Source of the DNA: an uncultured Christensenella sp.
GTDB lineage: Bacteria > Bacillota > Clostridia > Christensenellales > UBA3700
Direction of reading: 5' to 3'
Assembly: GCA_910577845.1 (NCBI GenBank)
Contig: CAJTNA010000001.1
Span: forward strand, 62,001-126,000
Length of the DNA: 64,000 bases
Below are positions 10,201 through 17,504 of this stretch, piece by piece; position 1 is the first letter of the stretch, and each line of letters opens with the position of its first letter. The notes beneath the pieces are model-generated. The model did not search any database, was not told the DNA's origin, and saw nothing but the letters and a program-made list of their open reading frames with translations. Both the position numbers and the translations under genes were made by a program.

Positions 10201-11628
10201 TTTGTAATCTACAAGCAATGCAAATTCTATATTCTTACCTTTATTAGATATTTCTAATTCTTTAATTTTGTTTGTTGCTTTATCTACATCATCTTGGCTT
10301 GCAATATAAATTGGCACAATTACCAAAGTTTTCGCACAATCTGGCAGTTCTTTTAAATCAAGCTTTGGTGTAGGCTTCTGTTTTAAAGTTACAGATAAAA
10401 AGCTAATAGCTAAATTGTTTATAAGCGGTAGTAAAAAGAATGGTGAAATAATAATTGTTACTATCATTAACGGAATGTTTACAGATGTTAAAAAACCGAA
10501 AATTCCAGTAATAGCAAGTGTTAGCCCCCATACTGCTAATATAAAGTAAATCTCTTTAATTTTTGTGCCTTTTTTATATGTTAAAATTACATTATTTTTT
10601 ATATAATGTTTTAAAGTTTCATTTTCTTCAAATAAAAATTTTCCAAAATGTTCACCTGTAGCTTCTTGCAGTTCAAAAAGCTTTTGTACAGTGTGTTGTT
10701 CTTCAATTTTATGTTTATTGCTTACTTCCTCAATTATATTTAAATATTCTAATTTGCTTGCAATATCCATACTTTTATACAAATCATCTTTTTCAAGTAA
10801 TTTGTTTGTATGATTGATTGAAAGCAAGTATACTCCGTCTAATTCCTTTTTAATAAAATTTAAGGAACAAATAATATTTGCAATAATATCAAAGTCATTT
10901 GCTAACTTTTCAGTAAAAATATACTCAATATTATCTAGATTTGCACTATAATTTCCAATTATTTTCTTATCATTGTTTAACTTGCCAAATTTGCTTCTAA
11001 AATACAAATAATCGCTTACTTCTGCTAAATCTTTGTCGAATTTATCAAATTTTGCAATATTTTCATAATTCTTTAGCGATTTTGATTTTTGTCCAATCTC
11101 TGCTATTTTGCAAACTAAAGCATATAAAATAGCAAAAGGCAACGATACAATTTCGTCAGATGATAGTGGCGTATATTCATTAAACTTGTCTATGATTGCT
11201 TTAATATTTTCTTTATTAATTTTACAATCAGTGCTTGAAATAATATATTCAGCAATCAATATAATTCGTACTTTGCCATAATTATGCGGAAGTATGGCAA
11301 AGTATTTATAGTTTTTATTGTTAAAACGTGACATTATGTTATGATAATTTTCATAAATTAATTTTTCATATTGATAAACTTCTTCATCGTTTGCAATTTT
11401 TTTGGAAATTAATTTATAAACTTTATCAATCTTTTTACTTATAGAAATAATTTGAGGACTTGCACCATAAGGTTTTGGACTGCGTAACTTCTCTGCTAAG
11501 TTTGCAGTATTAATTTTCAAATCATTCTCATTCATTTTGCTAATTAATTTGTGATTAAATCTTAGCTTGAAAGCCATATATCCAAATACAACCACAAGAA
11601 TCAATAATCCTACAATAATGTATATCAT
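4264..11628 (-). CDS. Cyclic beta-1,2-glucan synthase-like protein (GT84-glycoamylase-GH94)
   Basis: A 2454-residue membrane protein of the NdvB/ChvB type, which in proteobacteria builds and cyclises beta-1,2-glucan from UDP-glucose. Order: membrane segment 1-20; helical region; paired membrane segments about 358-410; glycosyltransferase domain with TLDDDNS near 559; membrane segments about 724-772, 791-826 and 849-891; glycoamylase-like domain about 950-1300; GH94 beta-sandwich regions; GH94 catalytic barrel with GFRDQLQD (about 2022), HWWHGYAEGVRTK (about 2065) and GEGDWNDALN (about 2153). Family members are usually nearer 2800 aa. The start is the ATG at 11628 because GGAGG sits just before it; an upstream TTG in frame would lie ahead of that site. 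Monocistronic. It could instead be a sophorosyl/beta-1,2-oligoglucan phosphorylase fused to a synthase; the product is inferred. Confidence 0.88.
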   Translation of the reverse strand: MIYIIVGLLILVVVFGYMAFKLRFNHKLISKMNENDLKINTANLAEKLRSPKPYGASPQIISISKKIDKVYKLISKKIANDEEVYQYEKLIYENYHNIMSRFNNKNYKYFAILPHNYGKVRIILIAEYIISSTDCKINKENIKAIIDKFNEYTPLSSDEIVSLPFAILYALVCKIAEIGQKSKSLKNYENIAKFDKFDKDLAEVSDYLYFRSKFGKLNNDKKIIGNYSANLDNIEYIFTEKLANDFDIIANIICSLNFIKKELDGVYLLSINHTNKLLEKDDLYKSMDIASKLEYLNIIEEVSNKHKIEEQHTVQKLFELQEATGEHFGKFLFEENETLKHYIKNNVILTYKKGTKIKEIYFILAVWGLTLAITGIFGFLTSVNIPLMIVTIIISPFFLLPLINNLAISFLSVTLKQKPTPKLDLKELPDCAKTLVIVPIYIASQDDVDKATNKIKELEISNKGKNIEFALLVDYKKSNKEVEESDEQLNKRFWGKLASYEDINVFVRRRVKQGKYYTGFERKRGAILDLCELLMNNDNSKFSYVMRENIQKPTFIATLDDDNSLIPNTILNSICRMIHPLNKQYDLMTFKTKYDLYSMNTIYGKKYNFSCGYSRYLPTNSFYYNYFGKGIFCGKGIFRLEPFYTKLQNLFPQNRILSHDIIEGSVLKTGELPEVAFENAPNSIPSELARHNRWFKGDLLLGGFIKNKIKNDNKQVKNLNKPPIYDHIILLNIISGFSKLTLLMSLLATMLTGNLFNFVPFLIGFFTEYFIRMLITIDGTRHNIRPIFVVKKLLGTLLDMVVSFFILPLYAVNNILVAIDTLICLILPKTNRLTWTTFSQTQTKNSFNNYCKFILPPSVVMLALSIIFINNIYVVGYCAIFIALALCLYVTSLKEIEEDTITKGEKEFLLEVAKRTYKYFEIQNSSELVTDNIQIRPFGGKSAYTSPTNLGFSLLSEICAFELGIIDKATAERKLICKLNTLEGLEKYNGNFYNWYNVEDKTPAYPFYISSVDNGNMLACLIVARQFIIKNSIYGVDIVTKLINEINLDELLDKHKNLFHIGYNVRTQTFDNYYDLMASEARILYYLYSAFYQNATPWDNLSRDCVGFGGNTLVSWSGTMFEYLLPNIFIRAPKNSLLYQTENNVVKLAIQNKCNNLWGISESGYYKFDDNLKYQYFSFGMRELAIRNSKNRCVIAPYASALALRINAKESVKNLINIKKECGFGEYGFYEAIDITSRKHIIYQYMSHHQGMILASITNAICGNNISAYFESDPQINASKILLSEKTIQERSFKKPKEDFIYDKFEKTNYHSDDKNAFGILTNGKYTSYFNSFGDNLSCIYNTNIVKYHHTFDDFGLKNEIYDSNNDEKVGYYPEFEATDDYTFSIDAEKVMYANKTRGIVEEIYIPNCLNGEVRKFDINCSSFDNINVRGYGNISLLNEDDYIAHPAFKDMFITTSKYDDHTIIYRRKGETKKFVAIKIIGLDNVIFETNKSNCYDITTGKITFNEKEFDNSFGDVVYPFFTYNCNVNTSKMDNFEYYQVLIYSESYSELTNKLSQINDKKAVYNLIYSAKLPTLSAIRKIFAGNNSYDFLTKLATKLKYGSYSETSLEHKQNAEIVQILHKNGINIEENIIYLNTLDVTLFNLLLKSLRILKPLCGDYTIFCKGELSGNFKQIREQFWDIKVIFSKENDVCESARSVAFTIINSEIIIGNIIKKQNKIPITSGDSIPLPQFDIVDTYGGFEGKNYILTTPTKKPFSNVIAGKYGGFVATNNGEGFTYFGNSRNDKITEWRGEAYDKIESEQLILYVDNKVIKLNNFISGGYVKYGQGFIDYVFSAYGIQANCMESIIDDGKSKVYIVNIKNTNNYSKSAKLDLTLKVALGVNREKKNIAIKNDNNVTIITNCKNGKNAFISIINNEFTSKIEINSIVHNQTNFDLSANENKIIYIVVSCDYDFIKGYTEDNIADKIKQTLDNFDSLNKIKIKTDLPEIDSLFNNWLMYQTYSARLASKCGYYQVGGAIGFRDQLQDCLAYMYSNPEYVKNHILKSAERQFIEGDVLHWWHGYAEGVRTKISDDKLFLPYVTAEYINFTGDKDILNIDVSYLKSEEIPKNQRDLYKAFEKSSISENLYNHCIKAFKNALKFGKNGLLLIGEGDWNDALNNIGNDTDGESVWLSMFCYYAIKQFYAFATRSDKNYFDKALNHLKIGIEKAWNGNWYNRAFTKDGEWLGNEDCNNCKIDLISQAFATISGVTDDEKAKHALVFSATLENKEKCIVKLLAPPFDDKKNYGYISNYPEGVRENGGQYTHAVAWYIKALAKYDIEKAIDILKMVNPINISKVSNNYKNEPFVLSADVYLTGEGGWSWYTGSCSWFYKVILNDILGINFESNKIIIKPCTAIQNYTIKLEFEKYTAQISITNNGTQKFTINNNTTSLTDGKYIIKIDNKINEYNIQIEY

Positions 11629-12020
11629 AATTACCTCCGCATATGGCAATTATTTACAAATTAAATTTTTGTATACATTTTTTGAAAATATTGCATTTTT
11701 TAAACTATTTTTTTAAGAATTATTATAAAAAATATATAAAATTAATTTATATTAGTAAAATAACTAATATATAGTTAGTAATTAACATTGATAGGTCAAA
11801 TCAAAATTTACTGATGAAATTAAATATAACTATAATATTTTAAAATTAATGACTTTTTCTTGTATTTTATATGAAATAAAATTAAAGAGAAACATTTTAC
11901 AACTACATTAATTTTTTACAAAATTTGTTTTTTTGTGAACTTACATCATTAAAGTTTATCTATCTGCTGCATAAATGCAGAATTCTTGTATTATTTGTAT
12001 TAAAATATTAATATAATAAT
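11629..12020. other. AT-rich divergent promoter region
   Basis: Holds the upstream sequences of the glucan synthase (minus) and rnpB (plus). A TATAAT at 12012-12017 sits where the rnpB -10 element is expected; the -35 is not convincing. A short palindrome CTGCATAAATGCAG occurs at 11965-11978. No gene seen. Confidence 0.5.
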
Positions 12021-12338
12021 TGAGTTGACCAGATAATCGCATTAATATGAGGAAAGTCCGAGCATCACAGAGCAGGACGCTGGCTAATTACCAGTGGAGG
12101 CGACTTCAAGGAAAGTGCAACAGAAATATACCGCACAATTTATTGTGTAAGGGTGGAACGGCGAGGTAAAAGCTCACCACACCTAAGGTGACTTAGGTGG
12201 TTATGTAAACCCCGTCCGATGCAAGAGAAAATGACATTATGGTTGCTCGCCAGTCAGACAATCGCTTGAGGTTATTGGCAACAATAATCCTAGACAGATG
12301 ATTATCAAATACAGAACTCGGCTTATAGGTCAATCTCA
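12021..12338 (+). ncRNA. rnpB: RNase P RNA, class A
   Basis: Catalytic RNA that removes 5' leaders from tRNA precursors. The conserved core is plain: GAGGAAAGTCCG at 12049-12060, then AGCAGGACGCTGG, the GGGTGGAACGGCGAGG-like segment near 12150, AAACCCCGTCCGATGCAAG near 12208, and the 3' block ACAGAACTCGGCTTATAGG at 12311-12329. P1 closes by pairing GAG-TTGACC (12022-12030) with GGTCAA-t-CTC (12328-12337). Ends are set by this helix and may be off by a few bases. Followed at once by a terminator. Confidence 0.96.
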
Positions 12339-12344
12339 CCATTA

Positions 12345-12374
12345 AAAAACGGCTAAATAATAGCCGTTTTTTTT
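12345..12374 (+). terminator. rnpB intrinsic terminator
   Basis: Stem AAAAACGGCTA / TAGCCGTTTTT with a five-base loop, ending in eight T residues, seven bases after the RNase P RNA. Confidence 0.95.
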
Positions 12375-12524
12375 GTTGTAAATTTATAAAAATTGATATT
12401 TTAGGACAATATTGATAATTCTACAAATTGTGTAATAATTCGCAATATTATTATGAAAAACACCATAAAATATAATAAAATAAACAAAATTATTATAAAT
12501 TAAGCCTATTTTTATAATAAAAGT

Positions 12525-12565
12525 ATAAAAAAGGAGATTGATTTTCAAGTAAAAACCAATCTCTA
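12525..12565 (-). terminator. Terminator after the ATPase gene
   Basis: Read on the minus strand, a 12-bp stem (GAGATTG-G-TTTT / AAAA-T-CAATCTC, one G-U pair) is followed by CTTTTTTA. Lies about 100 bases past the stop of the ATPase gene. Confidence 0.8.
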
Positions 12566-12664
12566 AAAATTAGTATTTTTATTCATTATTACAGCAAATT
12601 TTAAAATTAAAAATTAGTTAAAATTGCTTACAATTTATTATATAATTCTTTTGAAAAATAACTT

Positions 12665-13366
12665 TTACTCATTAAAAATAATACATTGCATTTTATCTGG
12701 ATTATTTAAAAACATCTTGTAAGTATTATAAATTTCTGTATCCTCATAACTGATTGGGGTAAAATTATCATTTAAATTTAATATTTCTCCATCTCTATAT
12801 GACAGCAAAATTGGTGAATGTGTTACTATTATAAATTGTGCACCAGCCTTTGCTAAATGGTCAATAATACATAATAGTTTAATTTGGTTATTTGGTGACA
12901 AAGCAGATTCTGGCTCATCAAGTAAATATAAACCTTTCGGAGAAAATTGTTCAAATATTGCCAAGAACTCCTCCCCGTGAGACCTTATGTGCATACTTTT
13001 ATCTGGACAAATATTTTCATATGCGTTAGCTAATGTGTAAAATGACTCTGCCCTCAAAAAATATTTCCATTTTGGTAATACAGCTGATTTGTATAAGGTT
13101 AAATATTCGTGTAATTCTGAGGTTGTGTTTATACTTTCAAAATTTAAATATCCAGAACCACCCTCTGGTGATAGTTTCATACAAACAGCAAGTGCTTCTA
13201 TAATTGTAGATTTACCACAGCCATTCTCACCTACTAAAAAGGTGACATTTTTATTAAAATGTATTTCTGTTAAGTTTTTAATAATTGGTATGTTAAAAGG
13301 ATATTCGTCAAAATCCTCTATCGCTTCCCGTCTAAGTTTAATACCTCTAATAAATAAAGAATTCAT
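12665..13366 (-). CDS. AAA family (SMC/ABC-like) ATPase, function unknown
   Basis: A 233-residue soluble ATPase of the overcoming-lysogenization/RecF-like AAA superfamily. Walker A is GENGCGKST at about 46-54, Walker B is LYLLDEPES at about 146-154, and a following ITHSP-like H-loop segment is IVTHSPILLSY. No coiled coil or nuclease domain is attached. Such single-domain proteins are widespread in Firmicutes and mostly uncharacterised. AAGGA precedes the ATG by about 12 bases. It stands alone between rnpB and the SDR gene with its own terminator. Confidence 0.88.
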   Translation of the reverse strand: MNSLFIRGIKLRREAIEDFDEYPFNIPIIKNLTEIHFNKNVTFLVGENGCGKSTIIEALAVCMKLSPEGGSGYLNFESINTTSELHEYLTLYKSAVLPKWKYFLRAESFYTLANAYENICPDKSMHIRSHGEEFLAIFEQFSPKGLYLLDEPESALSPNNQIKLLCIIDHLAKAGAQFIIVTHSPILLSYRDGEILNLNDNFTPISYEDTEIYNTYKMFLNNPDKMQCIIFNE

Positions 13367-13568
13367 AATTAACTCAATTCCTTTATAAATTTGTTAATTT
13401 CAATAGCCATTTTCACTTTTTAATAATATATGTAATGCTAACAATCGTATGCAATTAATTTTGCATTCATAATTTCGGCAAATTTAGGTTATTATTAACT
13501 CAAAATTATCAGTATTCTCTATGAACATAATGAGTCAATTTAATTTTATTAGTTATTAAACTAATATC

Positions 13569-14216
13569 TTACCAAATAAAGTTAGATTTAGCAGTTTCAC
13601 CATTGTCAATTAGTATGTCTTGTGCTGTCATTGATTTATTTATTACTGTTACAAAATATGCCCATTCAGCTATTTCTTCTACTTCTGCCCACTTTGGTAT
13701 AAGTGTTTCATTCATTATTTGCTCCCAAAGTATTGGATTATTCATAACGTGGTCATTCAATGCAGTAATAACTCCTCCAGGTGATAAACTATTTGATGTA
13801 GCACCATATTTTGCAATACGTAAAGCTAAGTTTTTCATATAAGTAACCATACCGCCTTTACTTGCTGCATATTCTGGAAATTCTGCACCAGTTTGTGCAC
13901 TAGCTGATGCGATAAACAATACGCTTTTTATTTTATCTTGTAAAGCATATTTTTCACTTATACGTATGCTACCTTTTAAATTAATATCAATATCTTTACC
14001 AGAGTTTTGCACTCCTGCATTATTTATCAATATTTCAATATCTTCAATTTTTGGTAAATCACCTAAAAAAACATCAGTTATAATATGAGTATATGCTTTA
14101 TTCTCTATTGTGCTAGGTTCAATATCAATGCCAATAACATTATGCCCACAATGCAGAAACTTTTCAGCAATTGCCTTACCTATCCCTTTGCTCGTTCCCG
14201 TTATTAGTACTTTCAT
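13569..14216 (-). CDS. Short-chain dehydrogenase/reductase (SDR)
   Basis: Classical SDR Rossmann oxidoreductase of 215 aa. Cofactor motif TGTSKGIG near residue 7, NNAGVQ near 87, catalytic Ser in IASASAQ, and Tyr/Lys in YAASKGG are all present. An acidic residue after the second strand (GIDIEP) suggests NAD(H) rather than NADP(H). The start is the ATG at 14216, with AAGGAG seven bases upstream; an in-frame TTG two codons earlier is closer than the ribosome site allows. It overlaps the 3' end of the queuosine-precursor transporter by 41 bp and must share its preQ1-controlled transcript. Substrate unknown. Confidence 0.9.
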   Translation of the reverse strand: MKVLITGTSKGIGKAIAEKFLHCGHNVIGIDIEPSTIENKAYTHIITDVFLGDLPKIEDIEILINNAGVQNSGKDIDINLKGSIRISEKYALQDKIKSVLFIASASAQTGAEFPEYAASKGGMVTYMKNLALRIAKYGATSNSLSPGGVITALNDHVMNNPILWEQIMNETLIPKWAEVEEIAEWAYFVTVINKSMTAQDILIDNGETAKSNFIW

Positions 14217-14967
14217 TTGCAATCTCCTTAGTTCTCAAATTAAAATATTCTTGTCCTACGCCTTTGTTTTTCCATTTTTTAGTAATCAAGTAACCAGGGT
14301 AGAAAAATATTCCCTCGCACAATAGTTCAACTATCATACCAGTAGCGGCACAAGTTAGACATTGAATAATTGACCAGCCAAAAAAGAAATGACTTACAAT
14401 TAGTGCAAAAACTAAATTATCTACAAATTGTCCAATAGCAGTTGAAATGTATGTACGTATAATATAAACGCCTAAACCATCTGAATTTTTCTTAAATAAC
14501 TTACCTATACCATAATTAGAAAAATTATTTACTATTGCTGATACCAAAAATGCAATAGTACTTCCTAAAACAACATACCAAGTTCCGCCAAAAGTATTAT
14601 CTAACGCATTATTTATTATACTTTCACTATCTGCAACAAATGATTCTCCCCACATTCCTGGAATTATACTACCTAAAAACATCAAAAAACAAAAGAAAAG
14701 ATTAATTAGTATTGCTAAAATAGTTATTTGATTTGCAGCTTTTGGACCAAAATGTTTAGTTACTATGTCCATTGTAAAAAAAGCAAACCACGACACAATT
14801 ATTCCGCAATCACAAGCCAACCATTCTAAAGGTATATTAATGCTTTTGTTCGCTAGCAAATTCATTGCGAAAACTGACATAATAAAAAGTACAACTACTA
14901 CTGTAGGTATATTTTTCATTAGTACACAAAATTCTTGCCATTCTTGTTTGATTTTTTGTTTAAACAT
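14176..14967 (-). CDS. yhhQ: Queuosine precursor transporter, YhhQ/VUT family
   Basis: Membrane protein that imports a queuosine precursor such as preQ1 or preQ0 for modification of tRNAs with GUN anticodons. The 263-aa protein has about six hydrophobic segments, and the family-typical DIVTKHFGPKAANQI and YISTAIGQFVDNLVF signatures. The start is the ATG at 14967 with AAGGAG upstream; the longer frame to 15015 begins inside the riboswitch terminator. A preQ1-I riboswitch directly precedes it, which supports the function. Followed by an overlapping SDR gene. Confidence 0.92.
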   Translation of the reverse strand: MFKQKIKQEWQEFCVLMKNIPTVVVVLFIMSVFAMNLLANKSINIPLEWLACDCGIIVSWFAFFTMDIVTKHFGPKAANQITILAILINLFFCFLMFLGSIIPGMWGESFVADSESIINNALDNTFGGTWYVVLGSTIAFLVSAIVNNFSNYGIGKLFKKNSDGLGVYIIRTYISTAIGQFVDNLVFALIVSHFFFGWSIIQCLTCAATGMIVELLCEGIFFYPGYLITKKWKNKGVGQEYFNLRTKEIANESTNNGNEQRDR

Positions 14968-15002
14968 AAATTCTCCTTTGTAATAACTCAAGACAATGTA
15001 AC

Positions 15003-15070
15003 AAAAAAAGGGCATAAAATGCCCACCCTTCCCTAGTTTTGTTTATAGACAGGATGGTTTCGAACTGTCT
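15003..15070 (-). promoter_or_regulatory. PreQ1-I riboswitch with transcription terminator
   Basis: Minus-strand RNA starts with P1 (AGACAG 15070-15065 pairing with CTGTCT 15051-15046), loop TTCGAAACCATC, then the A-rich tail ATAAACAAAACTAGG, which matches the preQ1-I aptamer tail closely. The expression platform is GGGCATTTTATGCCC (15024-15010) plus seven T residues (15009-15003), so ligand should switch transcription termination. It precedes the queuosine precursor transporter, as expected for this riboswitch class. Confidence 0.92.
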
Positions 15071-15102
15071 TGTATTATTCTAAATTATTATTAATTAAAT
15101 GT

Positions 15103-15131
15103 ATAATATCATACTTTTTCACAAATGTCAA
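15103..15131 (-). promoter_or_regulatory. SigA promoter of the preQ1-controlled operon
   Basis: TTGACA (15131-15126), 17-bp spacer, TATTAT (15108-15103). Transcription would start near 15096, about 26 bases before the riboswitch. Confidence 0.85.
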
Positions 15132-15247
15132 TAAATTAATATCTTGTATACAATAATTTATTAAATAAATATAATTTCAATTTAAAGAAATTTAAGTTTC
15201 TATCTTAATTAAATATGTTAATAATTACAAACAAAATTAAAACTATT

Positions 15248-15738
15248 TTAATTAGTATAAAAATTAATAGCTTTCAAATTTTTGCAATACAATCTTAAGT
15301 CAACATTAGTGTGCATTACTACAATTTTTATATCATAATTGCCCGCTGATATTTGTGTTGTGATATTTTCATTACAAGTTTTGTTTGCTATTTCATTTAT
15401 ATCTTTTGTTTCTCTATTACAAGTACTAGTTTAAATTGCCCACTTGAAATATTTAGGTTGATATTAAAAACTTGGTTATCCTCACACCTTACTGATTTAA
15501 TTTTTTTAACACCAGTAAAATCTTCTATATTAGTTGAATAAACTTTTCTTTCCCATCTATGCGTTTGCCACTTTTAATAAAAACAATTTTTTGTTGATGA
15601 AATTTTACTATTGTCATAAAAAACGCTTTCGTATTTTTCCATAGGTAAATTGGTTAATACTATTGAAAGTATTATTGTGATAACAATAGCAATTGTTGCA
15701 CACGTACCACCTATTACCTAAATAAGTTTTTTATTCAT
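15248..15738 (-). pseudogene. Decayed gene for a small membrane-anchored protein
   Basis: A good ribosome site (GAGGG) precedes an ATG at 15738, and the frame starts MNKKLI, then is interrupted by TAG, continues through a clear hydrophobic segment (VIGGTCATIAIVITIILSIV), hits another stop after SSTKNCFY, continues through WERKVYSTNIEDFTGVKK and NINLNISSGQFKLVLVIE, and then needs a one-base shift to run ETKDINEIANKTCNEN to a TAA at 15250. Two stops and one frameshift in about 160 codons indicate a recent pseudogene. The reconstructed protein has one N-terminal anchor and an exported domain. I do not recognise the family. It lies 3' of the rhomboid protease gene. Confidence 0.7.
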
Positions 15739-15775
15739 TTAACCCTCTTGCTTAATTGATATTTGTATCAAAATA

Positions 15776-16582
15776 TTATTCAATATTTTCTTTTTCCACA
15801 TTAGTTGAATCTGTATTAGTTGTATCTGTTTGCACTTCAGTAATTGGTGAGGTAATATTGTTTGGATTGAATTTACCTTTTTTCATTATGAAAAATGGCA
15901 ATATAATTAAAACACCTAAAACTAGACCAAAAATCATAGAAACATTATGGCAAATGGTTGTCCAACCAAAGCTAACAACATAAGTTGTTAAAATACCATA
16001 AATTGCGGATATAATTATTGTCGGTTTGTTAATTTTTTTAAAGCTTTTAATATCAAAAAATATTGATGCAAGTGAAAGTCCAATTAAAGCAAAAATACCT
16101 CCTGAAGCACCTACACTTGGCATTGTATAAATTTCTGCAACTTTTTCTGGTGCAATAACCGCAAATATAGGGTCCGTAATTAAAAATTGTAAAGAACCAA
16201 CTAAAAAATAAATGATATATGATAACCACCAACCAAAACGCTTTTCAGTATAATTGCCTATAAAGTACAAACCAACAAGATTTGCAATCAAATGTAAAAT
16301 ATCTCCGTGTAAAAACATAGAAGTAAATTGACGATAAATTGCCATTCCACCTACAATTGACGAGCTAACTGCCATATGATTCATTAATAAGCCACCACAC
16401 CAACCAAATATATAATTTACTGCTGGGGGAAGTTGGTCATCCCATAAAACAAAGCCAGTGTAATCTTTCGGAAAAGGTAAATATTTATCTAAAAGATAAA
16501 AAATTACTAGTAAGACAATCATTATATTGGTTACAGTAAAAATATCTTTTAATTTAATTTCTTTTTTTAAAGCTTTTTCCAT
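15776..16582 (-). CDS. Rhomboid family intramembrane serine protease
   Basis: Polytopic membrane protease of 268 aa. Active-site Ser is in VGASGGIFALIG (GxSG) and the partner His is in ICHNVSMIFGLVLG; HLIANLVGLYFIGN of the second core helix supplies the HxxxN oxyanion motif. About six core helices plus one N-terminal helix. The C-terminal tail is Thr/Asp-rich and probably cytoplasmic. The ATG at 16582 is preferred to an upstream in-frame TTG. A decayed membrane-anchored protein gene follows within 40 bases and may once have been a partner or substrate, which is only a guess. Confidence 0.93.
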   Translation of the reverse strand: MEKALKKEIKLKDIFTVTNIMIVLLVIFYLLDKYLPFPKDYTGFVLWDDQLPPAVNYIFGWCGGLLMNHMAVSSSIVGGMAIYRQFTSMFLHGDILHLIANLVGLYFIGNYTEKRFGWWLSYIIYFLVGSLQFLITDPIFAVIAPEKVAEIYTMPSVGASGGIFALIGLSLASIFFDIKSFKKINKPTIIISAIYGILTTYVVSFGWTTICHNVSMIFGLVLGVLIILPFFIMKKGKFNPNNITSPITEVQTDTTNTDSTNVEKENIE

Positions 16583-16828
16583 AAGCACTCTCAACAACAA
16601 AATTTTAATAGTTATATTTATTTTAAATTAATTTTAACAAAAGAAACTCTTCTTTAACTAATAAATATCAAACATTAAAATCACCATATTAATTACAAGA
16701 TAGGCATTTTGCCTCTCTAATATTATAACAAAAAATATATTCTATGTCAAGGTTTTCGCATTTTCAACTATCTAAAGGCTTCTGTAAATTGAGTTAATTT
16801 TTTAGCTTGCTACTATAGAAATAAAAGC

Positions 16829-16862
16829 AAAAAACGCACATCCAGTTAAAGTGTGCGTTTTG
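16829..16862 (-). terminator. Terminator of the accessory small-gene operon
   Basis: On the minus strand AAAACGCACA / TGTGCGTTTTTT with a 12-base loop, about 45 bases past the end of the small-gene operon. Confidence 0.85.
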
Positions 16863-16905
16863 TTGAACTGGTGGAAATGAACTAACCCTATCCGAATAAT
16901 TGAGT

Positions 16906-17313
16906 TTAATACCCAAACTTCTTACAACGTTCAATATCCTTTTGCTTATATTCTTCTGCAAGTTTGTTAGATAACTCTATTAAAGATTGTTTTTGCTCCT
17001 CAGAATAGATTGTCTTTTTCGTATGCCATTTATCAACCTTACGCACATCCTCACGTCTTACCACGAGTTCAGTGTCCGTAAATTCCTCAATATTGCGAAC
17101 TAAAATTTCAATCTGTCCGCCGTGCTCAACATTAAACAAGATAGTCCCCATATCACCAACACCAAAGCCTTCTTTTGTATACTCTGGTCTGTCTCGTATT
17201 ATCTCTACTAAATCATATTCCTTAAAATTTCTCAGTTCAGTCTCTTTATCTTTAAACATTTGTTCAAAGATAGCTTTTTCTTCTTCAGAATAAATTCTTT
17301 TTTCTTTTGGCAT
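16906..17313 (-). CDS. Small SH3-like protein (DUF4926-like), possible immunity protein
   Basis: 135 aa. The central part (about residues 33-97, from FKEYDLVEII to VRREDVRKVDKW) looks like the small beta-barrel seen in DUF4926-type proteins. It is flanked by a repeated unit: KRIYSEEEKAIFEQM near the N-terminus and KTIYSEEQKQSLIELS near residue 103, both followed by charged helices, so the protein may have arisen by partial duplication. No signal peptide or membrane segment. No clear ribosome site; translation probably depends on coupling to the 61-aa gene that ends six bases upstream. Third gene of a three-gene operon with a toxin-like protein, hence the immunity idea. Confidence 0.6.
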   Translation of the reverse strand: MPKEKRIYSEEEKAIFEQMFKDKETELRNFKEYDLVEIIRDRPEYTKEGFGVGDMGTILFNVEHGGQIEILVRNIEEFTDTELVVRREDVRKVDKWHTKKTIYSEEQKQSLIELSNKLAEEYKQKDIERCKKFGY

Positions 17314-17318
17314 CTTAT

Positions 17319-17504
17319 CTAATATTTGTATTTGTTCTTGTTTCCATCGGTCAGAGTGTAAAACTTTGTTAGTTGCTGGTCAACTATATCTACCATCCAA
17401 TTATATGCACCAAAAGGATGTGTAAGTATACCTATATCCCCAACTTCACCCCAACCATATCCATAAGGGGCATAAATCAACTCAACTATATTGTTTATTT
17501 TCAT
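17319..17504 (-). CDS. 61-aa SH3-like protein, possible immunity protein
   Basis: Short soluble protein starting MKINNIVELIYAPYGYGWGE and continuing GDIGILTHPFGAYNWMVDIV, a pattern (conserved hydrophobics, then Gly-Asp-Ile-Gly-turn, then a strand) like the core barrel of the next gene and of DUF4926 proteins. GAGGTG stands six bases before its ATG, which is a strong site. It overlaps the toxin-like gene upstream by 23 bp. The two barrel proteins may be diverged paralogues. Function inferred from position only. Confidence 0.6.
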   Translation of the reverse strand: MKINNIVELIYAPYGYGWGEVGDIGILTHPFGAYNWMVDIVDQQLTKFYTLTDGNKNKYKY

